This document shows, piece by piece, positions 6,241 through 13,034 of a stretch of 14,756 bases of DNA; the stretch's first letter is position 1, and every line of letters starts with the position of its first letter. The DNA is from Nitrosopumilales archaeon (GTDB taxonomy: Archaea; Thermoproteota; Nitrososphaeria; Nitrososphaerales; Nitrosopumilaceae): NCBI GenBank assembly GCA_016176745.1, contig JACOWO010000001.1:1-14756 (forward strand), written 5' to 3'. Under the pieces are notes generated by a model, which saw only the letters and a program-made list of their open reading frames with translations, was not told where the DNA came from and made no database searches. A program made the position numbers and the translations under genes.

Positions 6241-6648
6241 CTAGTAGTCTTTTATCTTTGAAAGATGAATGTGGACAATCTTCCACGTTGACTTTTTTAC
6301 AAAAACAAATGTTGCCCTTCCATTAATTGAAATGTGCTCGCCTGTGAATGCCTTGTTATCTACTAGCATTCCTTTCTGGTTGAGCTCAAATGCTGCAACG
6401 GCAGTCTCACCAAAAATGCTAATCTTTGGATTCGTGATTTTATAATCATAGTCTGAGATGCTCACAAATTTTAGCTCCTCAAGCATCACCGTTGTTGCAA
6501 AGTCTTTTAGATCATAGGGCGGAACATCGCTAAAGCTTGAAAAGCTAGAGTCGTCTAGCTGAATCTCTTTTAGCTTTGTCAAATCTTTTGTTTTTCCTGC
6601 ATCAAAGAATATCTCAATCACATCGATTATTTGTTCTCTATCTGACAA
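6241..6648 (-). CDS. NTF2/SnoaL-like domain protein
   Basis: A 135-residue protein with the alpha-beta cone pattern of NTF2/ketosteroid-isomerase-like proteins. A helical N-terminus (REQIIDVIEIFFDAGKTKDL) is followed by paired strands, with ETAVAAFEL near 80-88 and the closing NGRATFVFVKKSTWKIVHIHLSKI near 108-131. That last segment strongly resembles the final strands of SnoaL/DUF4440-like families (TFVF..WKIVH.HLS). These folds can be isomerases, dehydratases or simply ligand-binding or stress-related domains; no catalytic residue set is evident. The start is TTG at 6648; no clear Shine-Dalgarno is present. Its promoter must lie in the 6649-6740 gap, which is shared with the ilv operon. Confidence 0.75.
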   Translation of the reverse strand: MSDREQIIDVIEIFFDAGKTKDLTKLKEIQLDDSSFSSFSDVPPYDLKDFATTVMLEELKFVSISDYDYKITNPKISIFGETAVAAFELNQKGMLVDNKAFTGEHISINGRATFVFVKKSTWKIVHIHLSKIKDY

Positions 6649-6744
6649 AGTGGTGTTTTGTTTGTCTTGATGCGACTTTAAGTTTTATGTGATTGCAAGT
6701 AACTTTGGTTTTTTGCAAAATTGAGGCAAATCATTCTAGCAATA

Positions 6745-6752
6745 TTTATAAA
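6745..6752 (+). promoter_or_regulatory. TATA box of the ilv-leu operon
   Basis: TTTATAAA, within AATATTTATAAATTAA, is the clearest archaeal TATA box in the window. Its centre is about 24-25 nt before the ATG at 6772, placing the start of transcription at or a few nucleotides before the leader ORF start codon. The upstream part of the gap (6649-6740) is AT-rich with no further gene visible. Confidence 0.75.
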
Positions 6753-6771
6753 TTAAACACGACCGCAATAG

Positions 6772-6843
6772 ATGGCTGATATGGCTAAACAAAACTCAAC
6801 TAGCACACTAGGTATTCTATCGCTAGTTGGCCTGCTACTGTAA
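6772..6843 (+). CDS. Branched-chain-rich leader peptide of the ilv-leu operon
   Basis: A 23-codon ORF (ATG 6772, TAA 6841-6843), 60 nt before the likely ilvB start. Its first half is polar (MADMAKQNSTST); the last 11 residues read LGILSLVGLLL, with six Leu, one Ile and one Val. The three final sense codons are all Leu (CTG CTA CTG), and all six Leu codons are CTA or CTG, with no TTA or CTT. The composition matches the end products of the downstream enzymes, as in bacterial ilv and leu leader peptides. The TATA box at 6745-6752 predicts a transcript beginning at this ATG, so the ORF would be read as a leaderless message. An unrelated micro-protein is possible, but placement and composition favour an attenuation leader. 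Confidence 0.72.
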   Translation: MADMAKQNSTSTLGILSLVGLLL

Positions 6844-6861
6844 ACTAGTTAGTCTAGTTTT
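6797..6861 (+). promoter_or_regulatory. Putative ribosome-mediated attenuator (four alternative pairing segments)
   Basis: Segment 1, CAACTAGC (6797-6804), is the exact reverse complement of segment 2, GCTAGTTG (6822-6829). Segment 3, AAACTAG (6842-6848), is the exact reverse complement of segment 4, CTAGTTT (6854-6860), with a 5-nt loop. Segment 2 can instead pair with segment 3 (CTAGTT 6823-6828 with AACTAG 6843-6848, 6 bp). So 1:2 plus 3:4 competes with 2:3, as in classical attenuators. The Leu/Ile/Val codons lie from 6808 to 6840, over the loop, segment 2 and the start of segment 3. Segment 4 ends in only four T, a weak terminator. Control of ilvB translation, with its SD at 6891-6896, is an alternative output. 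Confidence 0.55.
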
Positions 6862-6903
6862 CACGATCAAACCTAATAGAAAATGTGAATGGTGATAAAA
6901 AAT

Positions 6904-8592
6904 ATGGAAAATATGTCTGGTTCTAAAGCATTAATGAAGGCCCTAGAAAAAGAAGGAGTAAAGGAAGTCTTTGGTCTACCAGGTGGTGCAAACCTTCCAA
7001 TGTATGATGAGCTTTACAAAAGTAACATACGTCATATTCTTGTAAGGCATGAGCAGTCAGCTGCCCACATGGCAGACGGTTTTGGAAGAGTTAGCAGAAA
7101 GGCTGGTGTATGTTTTGCAACATCAGGTCCTGGTGCGACAAATATCATAACAGGGCTTGCAACAGCGCAAGCTGATTCTGCACCAATGATTGCAGTGACA
7201 GGTCAGGTGCCTGTAAAAATGATTGGACGTGATGCGTTCCAAGAAAGCGACATTATTGGAATATCAAATCCTATTGTAAAATATGCATTCCAACCACGTG
7301 AGGCAAGCGAAATCCCCGAAGTTGTCAAAAAAGGATTTTACATTGCAGAAACTGGAAGGCCGGGTGCCGTACTAATTGACATACCAAAGGATGTGCAGCA
7401 AAATGAGGCAGAGATGAGCTTTCCTGATGAGGTTAGAATACGCGGATATCATCCATGGACAGATCCTGATGTATTAGAAACAGAGCGTGCAATTGATCTT
7501 CTCTTGTCTGCACAAAGGCCAATTATTTTGGCAGGTGGAGGTGTGATAATCTCTACTGCATTTTCTGAGCTCCAATCACTAGCTGAGATGCTAATGATTC
7601 CAGTAGTTACAACATTCAAAGGAAAAGGTGCATTTCCAGAAAATCATGTACTCTCGCTTGGGCCAATTGGCATGCACGGTCATGCTGAGGCAAATAAGCT
7701 AATGGTTGAGGCAGATTGTGTTCTTGCTATAGGAACAAGATTTTCTGACAGGTCCGTTGGAACATTTGAAGAATTTGAAAAAAACTTGAAGATAATCCAC
7801 ATGGATGTAGACCCAGCTGAAATTGGGAAAAACCAGACAACCCATGTTGCAGTAGTAGGAGATGTAAAAGCATCACTTAGGATTATGGTAAAGTTACTCA
7901 TCAAAAGAGCACTAAAAAAATCAGATGACAATGTATGGATAAAACATGTAAACGAGGTTCGTGACTATTGGCGACAAAATCTAAAAATTCATCCAGGTGA
8001 GATGGGTGCTGCAAAAATTTTACGCAAGCTACGTGAGGTATTGCCAAAAGAGGCTATAGTTACAACCGAAGTAGGGCAGCACCAGATGTGGGCATCACTA
8101 TTCTTTGATGTAATTCATCCTGGCACATTTTTTAGCTCAACTGGTCTTGGAACAATGGGCTGGGGCTTTCCAGCAGCAATTGGTGCAAAGACTGCAAGGC
8201 CAGATGTTCCTGTAGTTGACATTGCAGGTGATGGAAGCTTTAACATGACTGAAAACTCGCTTGCAACATCGGTACTAGAAAATCTTCCAGTGATTGTGTT
8301 TTTAGTAAACAACTATTCTCTTGGCATGGTAGCCCAGTGGCAGCGAACATTCTATGACAGAAGAATGATTGGAGTTGATCAAAAAAACTGTCCTGACTAT
8401 GTCAAGCTTGCAGAATCATACGGCGCGCAGGGAATAAGGGCCCAGTCACTTGATGAGCTTGGTAAAGCAATAAAGGCAGGACTCAAAAGTGATGTTGCTA
8501 CTGTAATTGATATTCCAATAGATCCAGAAGAAGACGTCTTACCATTTGTGGCGCCTGGAACGTCACTAAAGGACATGATACTTCCATCATAG
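6904..8592 (+). CDS. ilvB: Acetolactate synthase large subunit
   Basis: 562 residues from ATG 6904. It is a thiamine-diphosphate enzyme condensing two pyruvates to acetolactate, or pyruvate with 2-oxobutyrate, the first common step of Val, Leu and Ile synthesis. The N-terminal domain has VFGLPGGANLPMYD and the catalytic glutamate in RHEQSAAHMADGFGR (near residue 50). The central FAD-type domain contains PIILAGGGV, and the C-terminal domain has the ThDP/Mg motif GDGSF (442-446) ending in NN (469-470). ATG 6904 is chosen because GGTGAT at 6891-6896, complementary to the 16S 3' end, lies 7 nt before it; ATG 6889 upstream in frame lacks an SD. It is the first full gene after the leader ORF. Confidence 0.95.
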   Translation: MENMSGSKALMKALEKEGVKEVFGLPGGANLPMYDELYKSNIRHILVRHEQSAAHMADGFGRVSRKAGVCFATSGPGATNIITGLATAQADSAPMIAVTGQVPVKMIGRDAFQESDIIGISNPIVKYAFQPREASEIPEVVKKGFYIAETGRPGAVLIDIPKDVQQNEAEMSFPDEVRIRGYHPWTDPDVLETERAIDLLLSAQRPIILAGGGVIISTAFSELQSLAEMLMIPVVTTFKGKGAFPENHVLSLGPIGMHGHAEANKLMVEADCVLAIGTRFSDRSVGTFEEFEKNLKIIHMDVDPAEIGKNQTTHVAVVGDVKASLRIMVKLLIKRALKKSDDNVWIKHVNEVRDYWRQNLKIHPGEMGAAKILRKLREVLPKEAIVTTEVGQHQMWASLFFDVIHPGTFFSSTGLGTMGWGFPAAIGAKTARPDVPVVDIAGDGSFNMTENSLATSVLENLPVIVFLVNNYSLGMVAQWQRTFYDRRMIGVDQKNCPDYVKLAESYGAQGIRAQSLDELGKAIKAGLKSDVATVIDIPIDPEEDVLPFVAPGTSLKDMILPS

Positions 8593-8593
8593 T

Positions 8594-9085
8594 GTGATAG
8601 TGATGTGGGCAATATTGTCAATTCTAGTTGAAAACAAACCAGGTGTACTCTTTAAGGTCACAAACTTGTTTAGGGCACGAAATTTTAACATAGATAGCAT
8701 CTCAGTAGGAATAACTGAAAACCCCGAGTTTTCACGTATGACTATAACGACATATGGTGATGAAAAGCAAATCCAACAAATAGTAAAGCAACTAGACAAG
8801 ATGATTGATACTATAGAGGTAAAGCGCCTTGATGAGCATAAAACCGTATACAGGGAGGTTGTCTTGTTTAAGATTAAAGTCAGTAAAGCAGCAGATAGTA
8901 TGGAGATAAACAAGTTGGCAAACGCATATGGGGCAAAGGTCCATGATGCAAAAAAAGACTCTATAATGGTTGAGCTAACTGCAACACCTGATCAGATATC
9001 TGCGTTTGAAGAATTAGTAAAGCCATTTGGCATATTGGAAATCGCAAGAACAGGAATAGCTGCATTACAGAGGAGCGGGGTATGA
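8594..9085 (+). CDS. ilvN: Acetolactate synthase regulatory small subunit
   Basis: Up to 163 residues. An ACT domain opens the protein (ILSILVENKPGVLFKVTNLFRARNFNIDSISVG), followed by the C-terminal ALS_ss domain (EVVLFKIKV...LANAYGAKVHDAKKDSIMVELTATPDQISAFEELVKPFGILEIARTG, read across residues about 97-157). It activates IlvB and usually confers feedback inhibition by valine. GTG 8594, GTG 8600 and ATG 8603 are all in frame. ATG 8603, giving MWAILSIL, is attractive because GTGAT at 8594-8598 can serve as its Shine-Dalgarno. The ORF begins 1 nt after the ilvB stop and overlaps leuA by 4 nt (ATGA), so the three genes are translationally coupled. Confidence 0.93.
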   Translation: MIVMWAILSILVENKPGVLFKVTNLFRARNFNIDSISVGITENPEFSRMTITTYGDEKQIQQIVKQLDKMIDTIEVKRLDEHKTVYREVVLFKIKVSKAADSMEINKLANAYGAKVHDAKKDSIMVELTATPDQISAFEELVKPFGILEIARTGIAALQRSGV

Positions 9086-10599
9086 GAGTTAGAATATTTG
9101 ATACAACACTAAGGGATGGAGAGCAGACTCCTGGCGTTGCATTATCGCCTGAGCAAAAGCTACTCATTGCAAAAAAGCTTGACGCACTAGGCGTAGATGC
9201 AATTGAAGCTGGGTTTCCTATAGTATCAGACGGTGAGCGAGAGGCAGTAAAACTAATTGCACATGCAAACTTGAATGCTGAGATTTGCGGTCTTGCAAGA
9301 ACTAGCAAAAAAGATATCGATGCTATAATAGATTCTGATCTAAGCTATGTCCATACCTTTATTGCAACATCTGACATTCATTTACAGTACAAGCTAAAAC
9401 TAACTAGAGAGCAAGCACTTGAAAAGGCAATAGAGTCTGTCGAGTATGCAAAGTCACACGGACTACAAGTCGAGTTTTCAGCAGAGGATGCAACAAGAAC
9501 TGATCGTGAATTTCTAAAAAAAGTTTATGCTGCAGTAGCAAAGGCAGGAGCAGACAGAGTAAACATTCCAGACACTGTTGGCTATTCTACACCACAGTAT
9601 TTTGCTGAAATCACAAAGGAAACAGTTGAGGTAACAAAGCTTCCAGTTAGTGTACACTGTCATAATGACTTTGGCTTGGCAGTTGCAAACTCGATTGCAG
9701 GACTAGAAGCAGGAGCAGTGTGTGCACATGTTACAATTAATGGATTAGGTGAACGTGCAGGAAATGCATCACTTGAGGAGCTAGTCATGGCATTACAATG
9801 CTTACAGTTTGATAAAAAATGGGAAACAAACATCAACACAAAGCTTCTCTATGATACATCAAGATTTGTTTCAAATCTTGTTGGAATTGCAGTTCAGCCA
9901 AACAAGGCAATAGTTGGCGAAAATGCATTTGGCCATGAATCAGGAATTCACACACATGGAATCTTGAGCAACCCATTGACCTACGAGCCTATCAGTCCAG
10001 AACTTGTAGGCAGAACAAGGTGGCTTCAGGTAGGAAAGCATGCAGGAATTCATGGAATGCTTGCAATGCTTGAAGACTATGGAGTAAAGCCAAACGAAAA
10101 GCAAACACACCAGATACTTGACAGAGTCAAGGCAATAGGAGATCAGGGAAAACATGTTACAGATGTTGAGTTGCTTTCAATTGCAAGCGAAGTAATGGGA
10201 GAACATGGAATAAAAAGAATAGTTCAGCTAACCGGATTTTCTGTCTCAACAGGAATTGGCACAATGCCTTATGCCTTTGTAAAAATAAACATCGACGGTA
10301 AGGACTATTTTGCAACAGACTATGGAGTCGGACCTGTTGATGCAGCACTTAATGCAATACAAAAGATAACAGGAAAAATATCTGAAGTCAGAGTAAAAGA
10401 GTACAGACTAGACTCTATCTCTGGCGGCTCTGATGCATTATGTGAGGTAACAATAAAGCTTGAAGACGCATATGGCAACAAGGTTTCATCAAAATCAGTT
10501 GGCGAAGACATTGTAACAACAAGCGTTCAGGCAATGATTGATGGAATAAACCGAGTAATGCTAAAGAAATCACTAAAGGAAAGCAAGGTAGGAAGTTAA
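9082..10599 (+). CDS. leuA: 2-isopropylmalate synthase (LeuA-type)
   Basis: 505 residues, close to the usual archaeal length. The TIM barrel begins with RIFDTTLRDGEQTPGV (R11, D12 bind substrate and metal). HCHND (192-196) supplies the HxH metal ligands, and INGLGERAGN lies near 213-222. The C-terminal regulatory LeuA dimer domain, about 375-500, includes TDYGVGPVDAALNAI and SISGGSDA, where leucine binds in LeuA. It condenses acetyl-CoA with 2-oxoisovalerate. Citramalate synthase (CimA) has the same architecture, but the neighbouring leuB and Leu-rich leader favour LeuA. ATG 9082 overlaps the ilvN stop and has AGGAG at 9071-9075, 6 nt upstream. Confidence 0.88.
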   Translation: MRVRIFDTTLRDGEQTPGVALSPEQKLLIAKKLDALGVDAIEAGFPIVSDGEREAVKLIAHANLNAEICGLARTSKKDIDAIIDSDLSYVHTFIATSDIHLQYKLKLTREQALEKAIESVEYAKSHGLQVEFSAEDATRTDREFLKKVYAAVAKAGADRVNIPDTVGYSTPQYFAEITKETVEVTKLPVSVHCHNDFGLAVANSIAGLEAGAVCAHVTINGLGERAGNASLEELVMALQCLQFDKKWETNINTKLLYDTSRFVSNLVGIAVQPNKAIVGENAFGHESGIHTHGILSNPLTYEPISPELVGRTRWLQVGKHAGIHGMLAMLEDYGVKPNEKQTHQILDRVKAIGDQGKHVTDVELLSIASEVMGEHGIKRIVQLTGFSVSTGIGTMPYAFVKINIDGKDYFATDYGVGPVDAALNAIQKITGKISEVRVKEYRLDSISGGSDALCEVTIKLEDAYGNKVSSKSVGEDIVTTSVQAMIDGINRVMLKKSLKESKVGS

Positions 10600-10615
10600 T
10601 CTTTTAACGATTAAC
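10595..10615. repeat. Perfect 7-bp inverted repeat across the leuA stop
   Basis: GTTAATC (10595-10601) and GATTAAC (10609-10615) flank the 7-nt spacer TTTTAAC, and the first arm contains the leuA stop codon. It could fold as an intercistronic hairpin before leuB or be a repressor site. The enclosed CTTTTAA also lies about 25 nt upstream of the leuB ATG, so an internal TATA box is possible. Confidence 0.45.
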
Positions 10616-10629
10616 TAGGAAAGTAAGCA

Positions 10630-11646
10630 ATGTATCACATTTCACTAATTACAGGGGATGGTATTGGGCCTGAGATCTCAGAATCTGCAATTTCTGTACT
10701 AGAGACAATTAATGACAAACTTGGACTCAAGTTGTCAGTTGAGACACTACTTGCCGGCGATACTGCGCTTAAAAAAATAGGCAAGGCATTGCCTGATGAG
10801 ACACTAGACTCGGTAAAAAAATCTGATGCGTGTCTCAAGGCACCTGTAGGTGAAAGTGCAGCAGATGTAATTGTAGTATTGCGAAGAATGCTTGATCTTT
10901 ACGCAAACATAAGACCTGCAAAATCGTATCCTAACATGCCGGCTCTAAAAGATAACATTGATCTTGTTATTGCACGGGAAAATACAGAGGACCTTTACAC
11001 AGGAGCAGAGTTTGAAATTGATAACGCAGCAGTTGCAATGAGGATAATTTCAGATCCTGCATCAAGGCGAATTGCAAAATATGCATTTTCTCTAGCAAAG
11101 CAAAGAAACCAAAAAAAGAAGGTAACATGTGTTCACAAATCAAATGTTATGCGAAAAACTGACGGTATATTTGCTAAAGCATGCAGTGAAGTTGCAAAAA
11201 ACTATCCTGATATCAAATTTGAGCAAATGTATGTTGATGCATGTGCGATGAACCTTATCCGACAGCCTGAAGAGTTTGATGTGATTGTAACAACAAACTT
11301 GTTTGGTGATATTTTATCAGATGAGGCAGCACAGGTAGTAGGAGGCCTTGGGATGGCACCTGCTGCAAACATTGGCGATAACTTTGCTTTGTTTGAGCCT
11401 GTACATGGTGCTGCATTTGATATTGCAGGAAAACACATTGCAAACCCATCATCATTTGTCTTATCAATTAAGATGATGCTTGACTGGCTTGGGGCAAAAA
11501 ACAATGACAAAAAATGCTTTGAGGTTGCAAAAAAAGTAGAATCTGCAGTTTATGATGTTGTAAAATCAGGTTCTAAAACTAAAGACATTGGAGGAAACAA
11601 GACAACTTCAGAGTTTACAGCAGAGATAATTAGAAAACTAATATAA
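10630..11646 (+). CDS. leuB: 3-isopropylmalate dehydrogenase
   Basis: 338 residues of the isocitrate/isopropylmalate dehydrogenase family. Motifs are ITGDGIGPE (7-15), the substrate-binding LRRMLDLYANIRP (near 86-98), IARENTEDLYTGAE (near 113-126), the metal ligands in NLFGDILSDE (D227, D231) and the NAD loop FEPVHGAAFDIAGKHIANP (near 257-275). It oxidises and decarboxylates 3-isopropylmalate to 2-oxoisocaproate. LDLYANIRP and the similarity to methanogen LeuB proteins favour LeuB over isocitrate or homoisocitrate dehydrogenase. ENTED replaces the usual ENTEG, a modest oddity. AGGAAAG (10617-10623) is the likely ribosome binding site. leuC and leuD are not adjacent. Confidence 0.88.
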   Translation: MYHISLITGDGIGPEISESAISVLETINDKLGLKLSVETLLAGDTALKKIGKALPDETLDSVKKSDACLKAPVGESAADVIVVLRRMLDLYANIRPAKSYPNMPALKDNIDLVIARENTEDLYTGAEFEIDNAAVAMRIISDPASRRIAKYAFSLAKQRNQKKKVTCVHKSNVMRKTDGIFAKACSEVAKNYPDIKFEQMYVDACAMNLIRQPEEFDVIVTTNLFGDILSDEAAQVVGGLGMAPAANIGDNFALFEPVHGAAFDIAGKHIANPSSFVLSIKMMLDWLGAKNNDKKCFEVAKKVESAVYDVVKSGSKTKDIGGNKTTSEFTAEIIRKLI

Positions 11647-11678
11647 TTTAATGAAACATTGTCTTTAGAACTGATTTT

Positions 11679-11710
11679 GTAATTTTCATAATCCTAATTG
11701 AAATTACGAA
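11679..11710. repeat. Motif copy A: inverted repeat around ATCCTAAT core
   Basis: GTAATTT (11679-11685) and AAATTAC (11701-11707) form a perfect inverted repeat around a 15-nt centre. The stretch ATCCTAATTGAAATTACGAA (11691-11710) matches a site at 14040-14059 in 18 of 20 positions. It lies in the gap between the convergent leuB and membrane-protein genes. Confidence 0.5.
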
Positions 11711-11743
11711 TTTACGCACAAAATGGAGCCAAAATAATTCCAA

Positions 11744-11751
11744 TTTTTTTT
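11744..11751 (+). terminator. T-run terminator downstream of leuB
   Basis: Eight consecutive T about 100 nt after the leuB stop, in the gap between convergent genes. Archaeal RNA polymerase terminates at such T-runs without needing a strong hairpin, and none is seen here. It would end the ilv-leu transcript. Confidence 0.45.
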
Positions 11752-11774
11752 CCAAGCTATAGACGTATACTTGA

Positions 11775-12407
11775 TTACTTTTGAATGACATTGGACTTTG
11801 ATAAAAATATCATGCTTGTCCCTGTTATAACAAATGCAATGGATGTATGCAATGCCATAGCAGTACTCCACCCTTCTATTTCATAATACAAAAAAGACAA
11901 ACCAGAGGCATATCCTATCAAAGACAGACTGTTAGTTGCGATTATAATGTTACCAATAATAAAAACTGATTTATTTTTTAGTGGTTTAAAAGTAAGCAGT
12001 AAACTTGCTATAACAACTGCAATAAAGCTAGTTATTGTTGCAATAGAAGGTCTGCCTGGAGTTACTGACCTTATTGCCTCAGTTTCTTTGATAAACACAT
12101 CCTCAATGCCTGTACGAATCCCAGATATGCTAGAAAACAAAAATACTGTCATAAAAAATATAATCACGGTAATTGGAGCAACAAGAACTATTTTTGCAAA
12201 ATTGGAGTTTTTGTGTTTTATTTCATTCATCAAATAAATAATTACTCCACTCATTACAAATGAAATTGCTGTACTAACTTTCATTGTGACAAAAGAAGGT
12301 GACACACTTTTCAAAACCTGAATGTCAAAAAACCATCCAATTATTACCATTGCTCCAATTCCAGTTACTATAGTTGCTAAAATTTTTACTATATTGTATT
12401 TTTGCAA
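11775..12407 (-). CDS. Six-helix membrane protein resembling a stand-alone sensor domain
   Basis: 210 residues from TTG at 12407. About six membrane helices are visible (roughly 8-25, 42-60, 72-92, 122-140, 147-165, 180-202). The loop after the third helix contains GIRTGIEDVFIKE and then TPGRPSIATITSFI. This matches the PGRM-P-TA-FLL pattern of an N-terminal membrane sensor region found in many PAS-type histidine kinases. Here the chain ends after the last helix, with only a short tail (LSKSNVIQK) and no PAS, kinase or cyclase domain. It would sit in the cytoplasmic membrane and, if it signals, do so through a separate partner. Function unknown. Confidence 0.65.
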   Translation of the reverse strand: MQKYNIVKILATIVTGIGAMVIIGWFFDIQVLKSVSPSFVTMKVSTAISFVMSGVIIYLMNEIKHKNSNFAKIVLVAPITVIIFFMTVFLFSSISGIRTGIEDVFIKETEAIRSVTPGRPSIATITSFIAVVIASLLLTFKPLKNKSVFIIGNIIIATNSLSLIGYASGLSFLYYEIEGWSTAMALHTSIAFVITGTSMIFLSKSNVIQK

Positions 12408-12452
12408 TTATTTTATTATCCATTACATTGCATACTAATACTTACAGTTTTA

Positions 12453-12468
12453 CGAACGAAGTGGTTCG
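12453..12468. other. Short hairpin in the divergent gap
   Basis: CGAAC (12453-12457) and GTTCG (12464-12468) enclose a 6-nt loop, in the gap between the membrane-protein gene and the DUF6659-like gene. The following GGTTCGAGTCC resembles a tRNA T-arm, but no tRNA body is present. A weaker relative of the ATCCTAAT motif (ATCCTAGTGAAGATTATCGG, 12495-12514) lies nearby. Confidence 0.25.
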
Positions 12469-12605
12469 AGTCCAAATAGTTTCATTCTTGCATAATCCTA
12501 GTGAAGATTATCGGTAATGGTGAAAAGATCTAAAAATTTTGTTCAGCCTTTTTTCTTTTTAATTCAAAGTTTTATTTGTATTAAATCCATACTTGCACGA
12601 TCGTG

Positions 12606-12617
12606 TTTTAATAATAA
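12606..12617 (+). promoter_or_regulatory. TATA box of the DUF6659-like gene
   Basis: TTTTAATAATAA is centred about 26 nt upstream of ATG 12637, fitting a leaderless transcript and supporting that start over the one at 12517. Confidence 0.5.
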
Positions 12618-12636
12618 CAAAATCGTATCTCGTTTA

Positions 12637-12999
12637 ATGGATTTCGAAGGGCTGTATAATGAAATAATGAATCTTGATCCTAATGTTAGGTTTGCTGTAG
12701 TTTTGAATCGGAACGGAGAAAGAATTTACGGTGGCTATCGAGAAAATCTAAAACATTTTCTGACCCCAGATGAACTTAACATGGTCATTTATCATGCATG
12801 TCAGCGTTGGGAAGGAAGAAAACACTTGGCACACAAGATTGGCAAGGCACTATATTCAATGACCGAATATGAAAAAGTCAAAAGAATATCTTTTCCTATA
12901 GATGAAAATTACATGATGCTAATCAGTATTGACACTTTTGTAGATCATACCAAGATAATTAATGGCGTGTTAAATTTAATAAAAATAGTTAATGAATAA
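12637..12999 (+). CDS. DUF6659-like archaeal protein
   Basis: 120 residues from ATG 12637. The sequence runs MDFEGLYNEIMNLDPNVRFA, then NGERIYGGYRENLKHFLTPDE, HACQRWEGRKHLAHKIGKA, YSMTEYEKVKRISFPI and a final LISIDTFVDHTKII. This matches my memory of the DUF6659 family, small soluble proteins frequent in ammonia-oxidising archaea, often in several copies per genome. The pattern of strands and helices is loosely profilin/roadblock-like. Biochemical function is not established. The ORF stays open upstream to ATG 12517, but that extra 40-residue part is hydrophobic and low-complexity and overlies the likely TATA box, so it was excluded. Confidence 0.72.
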   Translation: MDFEGLYNEIMNLDPNVRFAVVLNRNGERIYGGYRENLKHFLTPDELNMVIYHACQRWEGRKHLAHKIGKALYSMTEYEKVKRISFPIDENYMMLISIDTFVDHTKIINGVLNLIKIVNE

Positions 13000-13034
13000 T
13001 TCAGGAAATGAAAGCACACTGCGTATACTCCATG

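Noticed and set aside
6883..6888. Start-stop ATG TGA just before ilvB as a second leader
   Set aside because: A single-codon ORF with no Shine-Dalgarno; more likely chance next to the AT-rich start region.
9082..10599. Citramalate synthase (CimA) as the identity of the leuA gene
   Set aside because: Not excluded by architecture, but operon partner leuB and the Leu-rich leader make LeuA the better call.
12453..12475. tRNA-like GGTTCGAGTCC segment
   Set aside because: Only a T-arm-like string; no acceptor, D or anticodon arms can be drawn around it.
12517..12636. 40-residue hydrophobic extension of the DUF6659-like protein, looking like a signal peptide
   Set aside because: It is low-complexity, overlies the likely TATA box at 12606-12617, and the family pattern begins at the ATG at 12637.
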